Origin: Phoebastria nigripes
Lineage: Eukaryota > Chordata > Aves > Procellariiformes > Diomedeidae
Length of the DNA: 64,000 nt
Direction: 5' to 3'
NCBI GenBank assembly: GCA_035582835.1
Contig: JAYKAV010003064.1
Coordinates: 308,456 to 372,455 of the forward strand
A program made the position numbers and the translations under genes. The stretch's first letter is position 1; each line of letters begins with the position of its first letter. Below are positions 36,350 through 47,690 of this stretch, piece after piece. Under the pieces are notes generated by a model. The model was not told where the DNA came from, ran no database searches, and worked only from the letters and a program-made list of their open reading frames with translations.

Positions 36350-39102
36350 GTCTTTATTTTTAATTGTGTTAAAAATGCATTTAATGGATATTATTGTAAA
36401 TCCCCTGAAAATTCTCTTCATACTCCACGTGCTGCAAGTTTTTAAAAGCGTGAATGCATTAATCACAGGTGAGGAGGTTGAGTTCCAGTGTGCAGCTGAA
36501 GGAGGGAGCTGGTATCTGAACACCAAGATGTGACTGGTACTTCCCTAGTACAAATAGCTGTCCCTTACGGCTGTTTTCCCTGTGTTCTTCGGTTTCCTTC
36601 CAGTTATGCCCTATCTCTCCTTGATTATCCAGGCTATATTAGTGTCTCCTGTAGAAGTTAATCAAGTTTTCAAGGCAGCATTGAGCCCTCATTGAACAGG
36701 GTTTCCTTGACAAGAACCAATAAACAGAAGAGCCACAAAACTAAGACGGGAGGCTAATTACAGTCATTGAAATTTGGCCCTCTCTGCTTTTTTAGAAGTG
36801 GAGGAAAAGGCATTATGTTCCAGAAATGTAGTAAAACAAGTGCCATTTTGGTTTCGTAGTGCTGTAGTATATTCGTATACCCAAACCAGTCCTCTGCCTC
36901 TGCTACTGTATCTTTGGATGCCAGGGCTGTTAGGTCACGCTGCTATAGTTTCTAAATAAGCAGTCAGCTAATGAAGTTCTTTGGTATAAATTCACATGTG
37001 CCTTTTGCTGTGTCTTGCAGCTTACCCTACAGCGCTAGTTAAAAGCTGTAATTGCTTTATTCTCTTGTTTTGTTCACATGGAGCACTCTGGTTACTATCA
37101 AAGTAGTAAAGTTCACAGAGACCACAGTGCAAAATTCAAGTGCTAAAAATAAGTAACAGGCCAAATGCTCAAGACATTGGGTGCTATTTCCACTGAAGTC
37201 AACTGCAGCTCAGCCTCAGTTCTTGCGCATGTCTCTCTGCAGGAACACTTGTCTCCATAAATTGTGCAGTCGAATTTGAATTTAATAAACATTCAGGAAT
37301 GTGCTTCACAAAGCTCTGACTAAACACGTCCTCCCACACCATGCTGTTTCGGCAGCTGTCTCCTATGTCTCCCAACCCCACAAAAGCACCTGGGTAAGGT
37401 GTCTGTCTGCTTGGACTCGGCAACCTATCCATAAATCCCTAGCTGTCATTCCTGTGCTGAAAGCTGTCAAGGGGCTGCTGGAGGAAAAATTATCCCTAGC
37501 TTCAGCCTTGCCTTCTGTCTAGACATATTCGCCTTACCTGGCATGCTATGGGAGCAAGAAGGTATGCTGGGGTGTTCACTGATGCTGCATCTGGGAATCA
37601 CGATAAATAGAAAATGTCTGAGAGCTGAAACTCAGCTTACAGCCGCTAGGTTCACGAGAGCAACACAGCACCTGCAGCCTTGGAAGCTGGGCTGAAAGAT
37701 AAGTGAATTTTTGCATATGCTGTTTAAGGTTGTTACTGGCCTCCTCATTACTGGAGATAGTTTAGGTAGTGAAATAAAACACAGGCGGCCAGGCTCTAAC
37801 AAACAGTGGGTCAGATACATGGTNGGATAGATTGTAGCTGCAGCATCTGGGAGCAGAGGAGGAGATAGCAAACATACAGCCATGGACTGAAGCCTGCACC
37901 GAGTGATGTCTGCACTTAGATGAAACGTATTCCTTAGTGATATCAGGGCTGCTGTTGTGGACTCTAAATGGGATTCTGTGATGAGCCCGATCTTTGATGG
38001 TATTGGATTAACATCACTGCTCATTCCAGCTTATTATGTGCCCTGCAGTACCTGTCATGTCTCTCTGCCATCTACAGCAAATAATGACTTCGGCAATTAT
38101 GAAGGCTTTGTGTGCCTGCAGATCAGAAGTGCTGTCTCGCAAAGGGCAGACTTTCCCCATCTCAGCACTGCAAATTCTTCCTTCACGTAGTGATTTGGCC
38201 CTTTTCGACTCCCCTTCTTTCTGCACTTGCTAGTTCATGAAACAGCAGAAGCTTTACAGAAGAGAAAAAAACCAGAGGCAGCTTCACCTCCTCTCTTTCC
38301 CATTTTTCTACCTGGCCCTGCTCCTCCTCTCTGGAGCCGGAACAGAATTTGGTATCAAACACGCAAGTTCTGCTTCGCTCAGGGTCTGATCGAAAGTCCA
38401 CTAAAATAAATGGAAAAATTCCCACGGGCTTTGCTGTTCTCTAGATTATTTCCAACTCCCATCCNGCTACATCCCTTTGGCTGTACGGGCATGCAGGGCG
38501 GCTGTGGGAGCTCAGAGGCGGGGATTTTCGGTGAAGCCGCTCACAAAGGGGAGCCTTGTCTCCCTGTGCAAAGCGTGAGGCTCTTGAGTTTTCCACTTGG
38601 TCCAAATCTGCGAGTCATCTGCTTTCCCATGCTCACGCTCACATTGTAACACGCCACCAGCCAGGCGTGGGACTGAGTGCGAGGCATTCGAGACTATATT
38701 TTTTCTTGCTCTCCCTTTTTTCTCTCATCTTCAGTTGCTCCCTGGTCCCTCTCACCTCAAGCCTGCCATCCCGGAGCAGCGGTGATCCACTGCCCCATCT
38801 CCAGTGCATCCTCCATCTCTGCTGACACCCGATCCAGCTGTTAGGTTACTGCTCCCTAACATGGTTGTGAAATCCAAATCAGAGCTTGCTTTGCCATCCT
38901 GTCCGGATGCGCCTTCCACTGCCCCTGCAATACTGCCATGTCATTGACTGCATCTTCACAAAATAATCTTGAAACCACAGATGGAGGCAGAACAACGGGG
39001 GCACGTGGGGAGGGTCTGCTTGGAAAGAAAGCGTTGGAGGTAATGCTTTAGATTTGACACACATGGCTTCGGCATGGGAACTTCAGTTTGGCAAAAATAT
39101 GG
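36350..39102. other. Non-coding stretch, nothing recognised
   Basis: AT-rich runs at 36350-36470 and mixed sequence to the right. Only short frames are present, some crossing N's at about 37824 and 38465. No RNA gene or transposon is recognised. Confidence 0.5.
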
Positions 39103-39165
39103 AAATAATAATAGCACTTCTCATCTTCAAAGTGCTCTTCATTCACTAACTAATGAGTGTAATGT
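39103..39165 (+). repeat. Ancient dispersed repeat fragment
   Basis: AATAATAATAGCACTTCTC, TCTTCAAAGTGCTC and TTCACTAACTAATGAG occur in the order known, from memory, for the region just left of the 'TTAATCCTCAC' tail in very old vertebrate repeats. The fragment therefore appears to belong to the same kind of element as 24715-24765, in the same orientation, covering an adjacent part. Confidence 0.45.
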
Positions 39166-39284
39166 TAGGCTTTACAAATTGGTCATACTCTGAAAATACA
39201 TTTGGTAGCAAAGACCAAGGGTCAAGCTTTCAGCTACTGTAATGCCTTTGAAATGTCGGCGCCAATTTCATGGTGTGAAAATTA

Positions 39285-39372
39285 AGGACCAAAGTCTGTT
39301 CTAAGGGTACAACATCTTGTTTAGTCAATGGGAATTGCATGCCCGTTAATGAGAGCAGAATCAGACCCTAAT
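39285..39372. repeat. Possible ancient dispersed repeat fragment
   Basis: TTAGTCAATGGGAATTGCAT followed by AATGAGAGCAGAATCAGACC resembles an old turtle, crocodile and bird repeat ending 'TGAGAGCAGAATCTGGCCC' that I recall but cannot name. The match covers about 50 bases with obvious differences. Confidence 0.4.
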
Positions 39373-42300
39373 TAATTTCAGGCTTGCCACATATATTCTT
39401 CCATTTTAATACATATGATTACTGGCAACATCTGCCCCCACATGTGAACAGACCTCAGCTTTGCAGTATATGAATTGGATATTGGTCCTAATATAAGACT
39501 TAATATACCAACATTTCTCATCTTGGTTTCTGTGGGATCCTTTGCCAGGGGAGCGAGAATGACCCAAAAGTACCCAGCCAGTTTCAGTTGTACAGTATTG
39601 TGTGCACACACCCCAACACACACACACAGGGTCAGCTGTAGCTTTGCGGATGCCCTGGGGTACCCAGGAGTGAGCCTGGGATGTTGGGTCCTTGGTCCCC
39701 CCATGCAGTCAGGGGTCTAACAAGAGCAAGCTGCATGAGCTTTGATGTTGATGTATGGATGATGTGGCCGTGGCTCCACTCATTCCGTCCAGGTTTATGG
39801 GAGGAAGGATCCCAGCCTAAGCACGGCATGGGAGTGGTGGGGGCTGTCTCCGGGAACGAGACCAGAGTCACAGCCTTGCAAGGTAAATATGACACAAGCT
39901 AATTTTAAAGGTATCAAATTATTCAGGATTGAATGATTCAGCTCTGCAAAGNGCAAGGTCCCTGTCTGGTATCAGTGACGGAGGTAGGTAAAAGCTGGCC
40001 CACGGCAAGCAGGGCCTAGATCTGCTGCATTAAAGAGCTGCANGCACTGATTCCCAATTCTCTTGGGTGAGAGACAGATCAGTGTTGTGTTTGTGTTTTC
40101 AAGATTAAGTATCTCAAATCATAAATGTCAATAGAATTATGAAGCACATTGAAACCTTCCAAGTTATTTAAAATTAAATAACAACCCTGTAATGCAGCCA
40201 AGCCAAGTAGCGCTCAGATCCGTTCGACCCCTTTGCAGGAGGCAAAGGAGGCTTTCAATTTCTTTGTTCAATCACTTCATTAAATTCCAATTCCTCTTAA
40301 ATCTTGGCAGCCTTTATCCTCTCCCACTTACTTCTGATACAAGTCCCCTTCGTCTGCGCTCAGATTTCTCATGATTCCTATGCTCATCCACCTTCCTCTA
40401 CCCCAGAGCCTCGCTGAGCCTCAAGGCAGTGCCCCTAGGAAGGACAGCTAATGGTATTTTTGCTAGATTTTTTGCTAGATTTTGTCCTGTGTAGCCATTA
40501 GGCTGGGATGTGGCCGTGTGCGAGCAGGAGAAACGCTGCTCTGGCATTTTGGGGGATTTGTGATGGGAAGTGGGCTGCACACCATTAGCCAGCAATGCCT
40601 TTGGGGGAGATGAAAGTGTCTTGGCCAGCCCTTGTCCTCACCAAGGTGCCCCACTCGGTGTGGAAATAACCTGAAGTGAGAGGCAGGGCAGTCATGTCGG
40701 TGGAGTTACATGGTAGAGTAATGACCTCAGGAGTGTCATTGTTAAACAAGAGAAAATGCAGGGCTGAGTCGAGAAACGGCNCATAAAATCCTGGTGAAAG
40801 TCCCTGCCACCCTGATCAGGCACCTGTAACATGGTTTTAGGCTGTGAGAAACACTGCTGCAAGGGTCCCTGGGCTCTCCAACTTCAGGATATACCTCTAG
40901 ACCACGGCAGTGTACCTTTTTTCCTGTACTTTTCCCTCTGAGGACAGGTGTGGTGCTAGCGTCCTCTGTGGTAAGAGGGAAATACATTTGATGGGCTGCA
41001 GCTCAACCTGAGCTTTTATGCATGGGATTCATTAGCTTTCCTTTCCTGTTCTTTCACAGGTACTCAGGGAAAGGCAACAGCAGAAGATGCTGTAGGACAG
41101 AGCCACAAAAATAAACCATAGGTCCTGAAGGATGCAATTTTTCTCTTTCTAAAGATGTTCTGGTTGCAGTTGAGGTTGCCTTATGCTTTGACTTGTGCTT
41201 ATAACAGCCTTTATGGGCGGTGGGCTTTACGGCCTCTAATGTGTTCTCATTTCTGCTGGGCCGTCCCACCAGCACATGACTGCTGTGCCTGGTCTTATTT
41301 TCTTTTATAATCCCTTTCTAGGCTCTCACTGAGATTTCCTGTCTTGGGGGATCTTGCTTAGGCTGGATGGATTATTTAAATGTTCTTGGTCCAGCTCCAA
41401 TTCCGGCTTAATTTATCTCTAGCTGTTAGGGTTTCTGACTGGAAAAGCTACCCTATAGATTAATGAATTCTGACTGAATGAGGTGCAGGAGTTGACATGC
41501 AGCAAACAAGTCAGGATCCCCATGTGCAAGGCTCACCATTAATACTGCTGCAGAAGGACCTTGCTCACAGCATCTGCCTGAAGGGCTCTTGGCACCAGCA
41601 GGGCTGGTCCTCCTAGGAATGAAGAGTGTGGTTTTGCCCATTCCTTGAAGCAGGCAAGAGGGTGTAGGCTGTCTAGCTCTTTGCCCATGGGCTTCCACAC
41701 CACCATACCTATGAGGGAGAAAGGGTCAGTATTACGCCTTGCTTTGGACACCGTTAGTGAAGAAAAATCAGATCTGGAGAGAGGAAGTTTTCAAATCCTC
41801 AGCATGCAATGTGAGGGAAAATCTCATGTCTGCAGTACAGGGCAGTTGTCTGGACTGGTGCTGGGTACACACCTCCTTTGCTATGCCAATCCTTGGTAAT
41901 TCACCTCTGGGTACAATTCCTAGGCAAAGACCCTCAAGAAGGGAAGGGCCTGCAGCAATTGGCATGGGAGGATACATGCAGTTGTCCTACAGAAATCACA
42001 ACACAAATTNTGGGGCTTACCACTCTCTCCATTAAGACAGGCATTCCTAATGGCTTTGAGCAGCAGTTTTGCAATGGCCAGGGAACTCAGATACCTTGGA
42101 AAGCCTGGACATGAGGCTGACTTGGCAAACTGCTCCCAGGACCAGTGCCTGAGGCATGGGTTTTGTCCAGTTCATGTCTCGACGTGGTACCTGGCTTTCA
42201 GTAGTTCAGTGCAAGTGCAGTCTGTGCAAGTCCCAAATGTCTTTCAAAAGCTAAAGCTCTATGACTTGAATACGTACGGAGATTAACCTGAGGTTTCTAC

Positions 42301-42902
42301 CAAACCTTTCACCTCTTCTCCATGTCCTCACATCTGAGCTAAACATGTTTAAAGGTTTGCCAGTGCCAGACAGAAGTTAAATATGACATCAAGGGATGAA
42401 TATGCTCCTGATACTCCAGAAACTTGATTCCACCATGCCATAGGAGAACACATTTTGTTGGCTTGTCATGTGTGTCCCACAACATACATTTCACTAGCCT
42501 CAAATTTGCCTGGCAGGGGCCAGTAGTATAAATACAAACTACCCAGGTGACTGCAGTATTTCTGAGAAGTGATGCTTTANGTCTCTTAGCATTTCTAGAA
42601 AAAGACCTTGTGATTCCCCTGCAGGGAGATTGTGTATGAGCCATACTAACTGCTGAAAGAACTGGTCCCAGGACTGTTCCAACTGGCTGATCTAGTGACA
42701 TGAAAGTGTTGTCATTTACATGCTCTGCAGAGCTTCAGGATGCAAGGAAGATGGATGGTTATTCTTCTTGTACCCACTTAAACAATATATTTGATCCTGT
42801 CACCCACCCTGTGTGAACTGCCTTCTTTAGAAGTCAGTATTAATGATGCAGATCAAATCTAGACGCTGTCACTTATCCCACTTGCTCCAACAGCCTTTGT
42901 TA
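39373..42902. other. Non-coding stretch, nothing recognised
   Basis: A short CA run lies at 39615-39628, and a 14-base-period duplication of TTTGCTAGAT lies near 40458-40482. No gene or RNA is recognised, and open frames are short and mostly interrupted by N's. Confidence 0.5.
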
Positions 42903-42915
42903 AAAAAAAAAAAAA
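42903..42915. repeat. A13 tract
   Basis: An uninterrupted run of 13 A's. It could be an old retroposon tail, but no element is recognised to its left. Confidence 0.8.
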
Positions 42916-43408
42916 GTCTTTTTGACCTTAAAAAGTGGAGGCAATATTACTTTTGTAAAACTGTTAGGAGAGGTTCTAAGGACTAGAAAAGTGCTTCATT
43001 GGAAGAATGTATTATCAAATGTTACTTGATCACAGGGACACCTATATCCTTGGTAGGAGGCGTAGAAAACAGACCTGTCATCAGCTTATATTCCTCATAC
43101 ATCGGCATCACTTGTTCTCACAGTGATCTGGCCTTGCTTTATGGTGTTTAAGGACCCTTAAAAAAAGCACTGCTTTGTTTAAAGATACAATAGGTGCATC
43201 TTTAGCAGATCGCTCTTAAGGCCCATTACCACCTTCCCCCTCTTCTTCCCACAGTCTAGCCCCACGTCATTACTACCCAAATGAATAGTCTCTTCACCAG
43301 ATTTTCTCAGCTGGAACTGAAGCAGAGATTTGAACTAAGCTGTCCAACTCCTCAGGCGCGTGGGCTGCCCACCACCTCTGTCTAGCCAGGTGTCAAGTAT
43401 CTCTTTAG

Positions 43409-43690
43409 TGCCAGACCAAGGATCTGCCTAGTGCTGTGTCCTGCTTCCAGCAGTGGCCAGATGTGGGTGCCTGGAGAAGACTTCAAGCATACCAAGCATG
43501 CATTTCCTAAGTCTGCTCCCAGCCTTCAACTGACTTCAGGGATTTTCTGAGTCAAATGCAGTTTCTATGTATTAGTAACACCCAAGGTATTTCTCTTCCA
43601 TGAACTTGCCTGCTCTCCCTTTGAATCCCTGTTCCAGCTGTTGACCTTGATGACCTGTTCCAGCTGTTCGTCCACATTACTTATTCTCTC
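43409..43690. repeat. Ancient CR1/L3-like retroposon fragment
   Basis: Several blocks match, in order, an old CR1/L3-type non-LTR retroposon that I know from reptile and bird genomes: CCAGACCAAGGATCTGCCTA, CCTGCTTCCAGCAGTGGCCA and TGCCTGGAGAAG at 43410-43475, then CTTCCATGAACTTGCC, TTTGAATCCC and CAGCTGTTGACC at 43595-43645. The order and spacing fit one decayed copy. A 15-base duplication, CCTGTTCCAGCTGTT at 43628-43642 and 43654-43668, has expanded its right part. Orientation relative to the element is not assigned. Confidence 0.6.
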
Positions 43691-43752
43691 CTCTCTGTCC
43701 CCAGCTGGGTGTCATAACTTTCTTCCCACATCCTTGTCATCAGTTCCTACTG

Positions 43753-43809
43753 CTGTGTAACTTTACCATATCTGTGTAACTTTCTGTCGACTGTGTAATG
43801 ATTAAAGGT
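43753..43809. repeat. Decayed 19-bp tandem repeat
   Basis: CTGTGTAA recurs at exactly 19-base spacing at 43753, 43772 and 43791. The first two units share CTGTGTAACTTT; the third has diverged after the first eight bases. Confidence 0.7.
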
Positions 43810-44039
43810 CTGGGAAATTTTAAAAAATATTTTTAATAGTAGTATGTTCTTAGGTTTATTTTTTTATTATTATTAAGCTGGAGAGTTTACAGGTTTGAGT
43901 TTGGAAGTAATCAAACAAACTGTTTAAACTGGGTACAAAAGTGAATGTGATAACTACCATTAATGTGGGGAAAGGCTGGGACAGTGAAGTGTGCTTGGGG
44001 GTGGTAACCTTTTCACCTTAATCAGCAGCAACTGGAACA
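43810..44039. other. AT-rich spacer
   Basis: AT-rich sequence with TTTAAAAAATATTTTTAAT near 43818 and a TTATTATTATTAAG run near 43864. Nothing else is recognised. Confidence 0.5.
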
Positions 44040-44810
44040 GTTTGCCTTCAGTCTGCCTGTCTCCGGCTTGCTAAATGTTCAAATACTCCATGCAGAGTGG
44101 AGCTGCCTGAATTTACAAACAGCTTTGGCCACCCTGAAACTGCCTTTTTATTTTTTGTATTATTTCCAGCAAATAAGTGATTCACCAGGCAAAAATATCA
44201 TAAGCACCTATCACAACAGCACCAGTTGCTCCTGGGTGTCTTGGAGTTTACAGCAGACCTGTTAACTGGTGGTCTTACAGTGGAGGAGGTGGTGGATATG
44301 TCCATTTGTCCAGGCAGGGTGTTTTTCCTCCAGAGCATTGCTGATCAAGGCTGGGCTGCCTACTTCTGCCTAGCCCAGGGGGAACTCTTCCTTCTCATGC
44401 AGGAACTTGGAGTCCACCACTCTGCAACAGAACTAATGGTAGCAAATGGACACAGCTTGCAAACAATTGGGAGGCTGAAATTTGTTTGCCCGGAGTGTTT
44501 GCCAAATAGTTACGAATACAGAAGAGGTTTGTTTAAAAAAGAACCTTGCTTGCAAACAAACTGTAAATGGCAAAGGCCGAAATCTCTAAAATTATTTGTG
44601 ACAAATAACTTGGTCAATTCTATGAGCCTCTGCCTAACTCTTGCACGGATGGGAGTCACTCTGTTCCAGAGTAAACAGAGCAGCCCAGCGCGCTCTCCCG
44701 TTACTGGGCTGGAAGAATGCAGTACATTTTCTGTGAGTATTTGCTCTGACTTCAAAATATGCTTGCTTTATCTGTGTTCATGCCTCTCTTGCATTCATGA
44801 GCTGTAAACA
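44040..44810. promoter_or_regulatory. Possible conserved element
   Basis: A non-repetitive block carries a plus-strand open run of 193 codons starting at TTG (44226-44807). The predicted peptide contains scattered cysteines and hydrophobic stretches but no domain I recognise, so it is not called as coding. The texture around 44480-44640 (TTTGTTTGCCCGG, AATTATTTGTGACAAATAAC) looks like constrained non-coding DNA. TTATTTGTGACAAATAA at 44592-44608 is itself a near-perfect inverted repeat. Confidence 0.3.
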
Positions 44811-47639
44811 CTCAAACAGTCAAGATTTACTCCTCTGGATACCTACCAAAAGCAAAATTAAACCTCATTATTTGCAAATGGAATAATAGGTTTTAACGTG
44901 GGATCCTGTTTTCAGAAAGCCCTGCCAGGTCTCTGGAACAAAGGCTATGAAGTCAGCCAGACATGGGTGTGCCAGCCTTCTGTAAATAAAAACATGCATG
45001 TGCATAAGTACGTCTAACAAGTACTCAGACAGAATTAACTGTAAGATCCATATCTCGCCAACAAATCTGTCGAGCAGCTTAAGTTTGGTTTGTGTTTTTT
45101 TTTTTTTTTTTAAAGTAGGAGTGCCTCAGGCAAAGGTCTGTGTGGCCCAGAGAGGAAAAGCTGAAAATGGTCTGTACAAAACTTGTAGAGTCACAGCTTA
45201 TCTGCCTCCTGTCCCTAGGCAGTGAAAGCCACCAAGGGCCTTTGTAAAACCTTCTCCTGATTACAAGATTTGTGCTTATCCAGGCAGGAAACTAACACTG
45301 CCATGGGACTTGGGTGGCCCGTTGCTACCGGAGAGGACATTTGCAACAAACTGTTGGCAGTCCTTCCCTAAAAGCAGGAAAAATATCTGTAACTTCAAAT
45401 AAACCTGGGAGGCTGCAATCTGCCAGAGACTGATGCACGACGAGTGTCTAGTCTTGTTGAGTAACATGATTCTGGCCAATGCTATCCTCTCTTTAAGCAC
45501 GCAGAACAGGAGGGAAAGCTCATTTCTTCATTGCCTGCTAAATCAGTGCATTGATTGAAAGGACACCTCTGCTGGTTGTTGGAGAGATAACTGGCCCAAA
45601 CCACTCATTTGGAAAGGCTTAGGAAGATGGCAGAAGTAATTGCTGCTGCTTTCTCATGTCCCGTGTAACTGTGCTTCCTCTTCCCAGGCCTCCCAGAAAC
45701 CATGCCAGAACAAAAGGATTGAAATAGTTGCCTGGGTACCTAACCCCTGTGACTCAGCTGATGGGTGTAGTGCTGCTCTGCGTGGGAGATGGGTTATCTG
45801 TCTGCTCTGGGAGGGAGTTTGCATCTCAGCTTGCACAACCTGCGTGGCTTCCCTGCTCCCAGCAGTGCTCTGCACACCAGTGGTGGCTGAAAAATCTACC
45901 CTGTGTGTGTCCGTGTATGTGTGTGCATCAACATACTGACACAGACAAATCGTAAAAGAGGGCTCCTGNAGTTATGAAGTCCATTGGTCGAAAGTTAGGA
46001 AATGTTGTGACTGTTCACGTCTGGATTCTGCTCCCCTTTGCCTCCATCTTGGGCTAAAAATCGGGCAGGGGTCCTGTGGAAAACTACAACACTTCATTGC
46101 ACATGTGTATGCGGAAAAAAAGGTGTTCTGGGAAAGCTGGTATTTCCCAAGTCCCAAGTGTTTGACTTCATACCCTTCTTGACATTCCTGCAGGGGAAGT
46201 TTTTTGCGTGCAGTTTCCCAATGGCAAACAACAGCCCTCCAGCCAGGCCTGAGAACGGCTGCAGTGACAAAGCCCTTGTTCCTCTGCTTCTGTCCTTTGC
46301 TTTTGTTTTCCTCCCCTCTGCTTTCCTCTTCCCTTGGTCCCCAGCATCCCCAGTGCAATAAGTGCCACTGGTGTTCAAGCAGGGTGTGACCCCACTGCCT
46401 TTGGAAGGGGCACTAGTTTGCTGTGAGGTATTTTGGCTCAGTGCTAAAAGGTTTCTGAGGCATACTCAGGTGGGGAGGGGGAAGAGTAGTGCAGGAGGGA
46501 ATGAGGGGGAGCAAAACGATTATTCGTTTTTAATGCCTCATCTACTGTAACAAAATTGGGATAGCAGTTTGCAAGTCTAGGAAAAGGCATGGCTTTAGCC
46601 TNAGGGCTCTACCTGCTGCATTTGAGATCTCCTGCAAATAATAGTCGTCTCCAAGCATTTCAAGAAACCTGTACAAATTGTTTATCATGCAAAATGTTAG
46701 GCAGCCTAAATACAGGACTAATGGCCTGAATGATTGTGCCTCAAACTGCTTTTTATACCTGTTTCTTAACCAACGTTTATGTGCTCCGAGCAAAAGTGTT
46801 CTCCCCCTGCTTTACCTTGGTTGGTTTATCAGCTTCTGGGGATCCTACTTGCCGCTTGTGCACCATAAAAAATGTCTGATTTGGTGGTCCCAATGAAATG
46901 TGTCCATGTTTCATGTTCCGTGGCAAGGTAGGACNGCTATTGGGGCAGGAAGTTTTCTTGGAAGTCAACGCCGGCTTGGCATGGCTGAGCATCGGAGTAG
47001 GCATGGAAATCTGCACTCAAAGCTGATAAAAGCCTCGAGTGCCACTGCCTGTGACCAGCTGGGAGAAGGTGAGCGGGAAAGGTCAGTGCTGATGGTGATC
47101 TGTGAACCTCCTCGAGGAGATGGGAAGATGCATAAAATAAAGTGGTGGGGCTGGTGCAGGCAGGGAGGGAAGCTGCTCCGGAGGAGCTCAGGAGGCAGAC
47201 AAACTCCTTTGCACTCAACAGTAAATGGTATCAGGAAAAGGTGTTTGCAGAGCCTAAAATGGAGCCTGGGAGGACGTGGAGATGGAGTAAATGAAGCATG
47301 TGGCTGGCTGTTGTACCGGCATCTGGACCTCTTCCTTTCCTCACTCTCTTCTCTCTCATCTTGCGGCTTGCACTGCTCCTTGTCCATAAGTGGTGCCTTT
47401 TTTCCACCGGGTAGTCCACAGAAGGCTCCATTAGCACCCAGTTGCATCCTCCTGACTGCAGCTCTTCTTTCAAAGGCTGTACCCAGGCAAGCCTGTGAAA
47501 ATACCTCATCACAAGGATGCAGATAGCATGTGTCTGTGCAGAAAGGGAGTACAGGNGAGAAGAAACTCCACTGTAAGATATCAGAAAATTGAGGCTGTCA
47601 GAAAAAATAGTAGCATGGAAATTACTGTATTAGGTAGGT
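44811..47639. other. Non-coding stretch, nothing recognised
   Basis: Mixed sequence with a T16 run near 45098-45113 and a TG-rich run near 45901-45923. Open frames of up to 208 codons overlap on both strands around 46.9-47.5 kb and match nothing known. Several N's occur. Confidence 0.5.
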
Positions 47640-47690
47640 CCAGTGGTCTCTCCAGTCCAGTGTTGTATCTGATGTGAAATGCTCATGGGG
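47640..47690. repeat. Possible CR1/L3-like short fragment
   Basis: GGTCCAGTGGTCTCTCCAGT followed by CCAGTGTTGTATCTGA resembles the 'ACCAGTGGTCCATCTAGTCCAGTATCCTGTCTC' block of the same old retroposon type as the 43.4 kb fragment. Only about 40 bases align by eye. Confidence 0.4.

Noticed and set aside
44226..44807. 193-codon plus-strand open run
   Set aside because: Begins at TTG, has no recognised domain, and lies in sequence better explained as non-coding.
46900..47526. 208-codon plus-strand open run with overlapping minus-strand frames
   Set aside because: Open frames on both strands at once point to composition, not coding; it also contains an N and starts at a non-ATG codon.
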